Assembly (NCBI RefSeq): GCF_900129485.1
Contig: NZ_FQVW01000012.1
Span: forward strand, 1-64,000
Direction: 5' to 3'
Length of the DNA stretch: 64,000 nucleotides
DNA from: Ornithinibacillus halophilus
GTDB taxonomy: Bacteria > Bacillota > Bacilli > Bacillales > Amphibacillaceae
Shown in pieces: positions 62,314 through 64,000 of this stretch (its first letter is position 1; the number at the start of each line of letters is the position of its first letter). Made by a program: the position numbers and the translations under genes. The notes below the pieces were generated by a model. The model searched no databases. It was not told the DNA's origin and worked only from the letters and a program-made list of their open reading frames with translations.

Positions 62314-62796
62314 CTATTTTTTCAAGAAGGTGTCCGGCATAACAACTGCAATTACTTCCCCTTTAGCACAGAGGGTGTCCTCAGCATATACTTCTGTTGT
62401 TACCTTCCACTTTTTCGGATGGATTTCTTCAACTGTCCCGATTGCCTTTAACGGTACTTCTTGTGGTGTTGGTTTTAAAAAGTCAACATGAAGTGAACCT
62501 GTAACAAATCGAGGTGGCTCTATACCATCACCAGGTTCGTGTCCATTTTTTTTATGTAATGCTAATGCTGCTGAACCCGTTCCATGGCAATCAATAATTG
62601 AACCGATAAGGCCACCATAAACAAAACCAGGGATTGCAGTATGTTCTGCTCTTGGTTCATAAATGGTTAAGGTTTTATCCCCATTCCAACCAGTTCTTAG
62701 TTTCAACCCTTCTTCATTTAAACGGCCACATCCATAGCAATGAGAATACTCATCCGAATAATCATCCTGAATTGCATGTTTCACATAATCAACCAT
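62314..62796 (-). CDS. PaaI-type hotdog thioesterase family protein
   Basis: 160-residue hotdog-fold protein: an N-terminal C-Y-G-C-G motif (HCYGCGRLNEEGLKL), GFVYGGLIGSIIDCHGTGSAAL in parts as the central helix and GSLHVDFLKPTPQEVPL. It is related to YiiD/PaaI-type acyl-CoA thioesterases. The Cys pair may bind a metal. It is far from the paa cluster and has its own terminator, so a link is not implied. Confidence 0.82.
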   Translation of the reverse strand: MVDYVKHAIQDDYSDEYSHCYGCGRLNEEGLKLRTGWNGDKTLTIYEPRAEHTAIPGFVYGGLIGSIIDCHGTGSAALALHKKNGHEPGDGIEPPRFVTGSLHVDFLKPTPQEVPLKAIGTVEEIHPKKWKVTTEVYAEDTLCAKGEVIAVVMPDTFLKK

Positions 62797-62971
62797 ATTT
62801 CTCTCCCTCTCCTTTATTACTTTTGATTCGAGTATAGCATGATGTAAGCGTTTTATATAGACCTCCTTTTACAATCCGGTCATACACTAAGTTCTTATGA
62901 AAAATCCCAAAATAATGTCACATGCCCCTTGTATCGAATAAAGTAATAAAAAAGAAAGAAGGTTTTTTACA

Positions 62972-63631
62972 ATGTACTATAATTATACTCCACCATTATC
63001 ACTGCATTCATCAGATACAATTAAAGTTACAGGTCAAGGTTCGGTAACCTTATCCCCTGACCGTGCACTAATTACATTAGGGGTTTCTACTGAGTCAACT
63101 AGTCTACAAGATGCCCAAAGTGAAAATGCTACTGTAATGAATAGGGTAATCAACTCTATTTCAAATCAAAATATACCGAGGAATAATATCCAAACGAAGG
63201 ATTTCCGTATTCATCCACAATACGATTATATAGAAGGGAAACAGGTATTTCGTGGGTATCGTGTGACGAATATGATTGAAGTTACAGTGGATGACATTAC
63301 ACAAGTCGGTCAAATCGTCGACCTTGCAGTAAATGAAGGGGCCAATGAGGTTCAAAATATCCAATTCACCGTTGCTAATAGTGATTTACATTACGAGAAC
63401 GCTTTAAAAATTTCCGTAAATAATGCTCGTGATAAAGCTCGAACGATTGCTGAAGAATTAGGTGTTTCCGTTTCTAGTGTACCACGAAAAATTAAAGAAA
63501 TAACAACTAGAACCAATCAGCAACCACAGCCATATGTCTTAGGCGTTTCTACCGAAAGTGCAACAACACCTATCGAACCTGGGCAACTAGAAATAAAAGC
63601 TGTTATCAATGCTACCTTTGATTTTAATTAA
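62972..63631 (+). CDS. SIMPL domain-containing protein
   Basis: 219 residues with the SIMPL (DUF541) domain: GQGSVTLSPDRALITLGVSTES, IPRNNIQTKDFRIHPQYDY and the VTVDDITQVGQIVDLAV stretch. It has no clear signal peptide, unlike many SIMPL proteins. The function is unknown; related proteins are associated with envelope stress. An AGAAGG-type site precedes the ATG. Confidence 0.85.
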   Translation: MYYNYTPPLSLHSSDTIKVTGQGSVTLSPDRALITLGVSTESTSLQDAQSENATVMNRVINSISNQNIPRNNIQTKDFRIHPQYDYIEGKQVFRGYRVTNMIEVTVDDITQVGQIVDLAVNEGANEVQNIQFTVANSDLHYENALKISVNNARDKARTIAEELGVSVSSVPRKIKEITTRTNQQPQPYVLGVSTESATTPIEPGQLEIKAVINATFDFN

Positions 63632-63634
63632 CAA

Positions 63635-63663
63635 TGGGGCCTGTACCAAAAGGTCAGGCCCCA
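63635..63663. terminator. Bidirectional hairpin after SIMPL gene
   Basis: TGGGGCCTG and CAGGCCCCA arms around an 11-base loop, between convergent genes; the T-tract is weak. Confidence 0.7.
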
Positions 63664-63669
63664 GCTTAT

Positions 63670-64000
63670 TTAATCTGTCATGTAATGATGGCCTAAGTGG
63701 AATCCATCTTTGTTATCTTCAAAAGGGAAGAGATTTTTCTCTTTAGCCTCATCAGCATAATTATTAAAAATTTCATCTAGCAATTCATTGGCATTTTTAT
63801 CTTTTGTATCTATTCCTAATTGTACAGCGGAATTATAAACTTTAGCTTCATGTAAAGCCATTACGATTTCGTGGTAGTCCATACCACCAGTATCAACGCC
63901 AAAGATTTTGGCCTCATGATCTAACTGTGCTTTCATAACTTCTTTTTTCAGTTCCTTTATTTCTTTCCCTTCTGTTTCAAGGCCTAATTCTTCTGCTCGT
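63670..64000 (-). CDS. Partial protein with repeated LGIDT-type motifs
   Basis: The frame is open to the window edge, so the gene starts beyond 64000; the internal Met at 63936 need not be the start. Three related units of about 23-25 residues can be read: AEELGLETEGKEIKELKKEV, AKIFGVDTGGMDYHEIVMAL and AVQLGIDTKDKNANELLDEI. These fit a repeat of the type A-x2-L-G-[IVL]-[DE]-T-x2-K-x4-E-[IL]. Such units occur in Bacillaceae secreted or cell-surface proteins of unknown role. The C-terminal end reads FHLGHHYMTD. The signal sequence cannot be judged. Confidence 0.7.
   Translation of the reverse strand, partial: RAEELGLETEGKEIKELKKEVMKAQLDHEAKIFGVDTGGMDYHEIVMALHEAKVYNSAVQLGIDTKDKNANELLDEIFNNYADEAKEKNLFPFEDNKDGFHLGHHYMTD

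Noticed and set aside
1-64000. tRNA, rRNA, CRISPR arrays and insertion sequences
   Set aside because: No cloverleaf-like sequences, rRNA segments, regular spacer arrays or transposase genes were recognised.

Overview
The window looks like chromosomal DNA of a low-GC Gram-positive bacterium of the Bacillaceae, probably a halotolerant or alkaliphilic Oceanobacillus/Virgibacillus-type organism. This rests on AT-rich intergenic DNA, strong AGGAGG ribosome binding sites, frequent TTG/GTG starts, a GlcT/RAT-controlled ptsG, homologues of B. subtilis genes (yumC, katE, asnO, rlmN, ykvR) and a NaChBac-type sodium channel. The assignment is inference; no rRNA, tRNA, CRISPR array or insertion sequence was seen. 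Most genes lie on the minus strand.

Layout. 0.3-6.2 kb: a six-gene MoxR/DUF58 membrane cluster (RDD, SpoIIM-like, DUF58, MoxR ATPase, DUF4350, DUF4129). 6.2-13.8 kb: a membrane protein, a lone EutH, a 3-hydroxybutyrate dehydrogenase, a cell-wall amidase, an acetyltransferase, glutamate dehydrogenase and a sirtuin. 13.8-34.1 kb: an aromatic amino acid / phenylacetyl-CoA region. It holds a TrpXYZ-type ABC importer, phenylalanine dehydrogenase with 2-oxoacid dehydrogenase E1 alpha/beta, a 12-gene paa operon (paaABCD, EthD protein, paaF, paaG, aldehyde dehydrogenase, paaH, paaJ, an extra hydratase, a nitronate monooxygenase), PaaX, paaI/paaY and a YumC-type ferredoxin-NADP reductase. 34.2-38 kb: a small unknown gene, an Asp/Glu racemase, a divergent Mur ligase and an ATP-grasp ligase. 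38-46.6 kb: catalase, isochorismatase-family hydrolase, DUF421 protein, an asparagine synthetase homologue without its glutaminase cysteine, a sigma/anti-sigma pair and RlmN. 47-64 kb: flavin enzymes, sodium channel, pseudouridine catabolism (psuK-psuG), NUDIX hydrolase, the ptsG-glcT module, a DinG-like helicase, a CoA-transferase with a LytTR regulator, an endonuclease III remnant, a HAD phosphatase, small genes and a partial repeat protein.

How the main system seems to work (inference from gene content). Phenylalanine is oxidatively deaminated to phenylpyruvate. The E1 component, with E2/E3 from elsewhere, could turn this directly into phenylacetyl-CoA, which feeds the PaaABCD epoxidase and the beta-oxidation-like lower pathway. 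No phenylacetate-CoA ligase (paaK), paaE reductase or bifunctional paaZ is present in the window. Three promoters (paaA operon, paaI-paaY, phenylalanine dehydrogenase operon) carry the same element, a direct repeat AACG-N7-AACG with 11-bp periodicity just downstream of the -10 box. This suggests one repressor, most simply PaaX, controls the whole set. I regard this apparent phenylalanine-to-phenylacetyl-CoA regulon as the most interesting system in the window.

Coordinates for starts were adjusted where a ribosome binding site favoured an internal start. All functions are assigned by recognising families and motifs by eye; no database search was possible.
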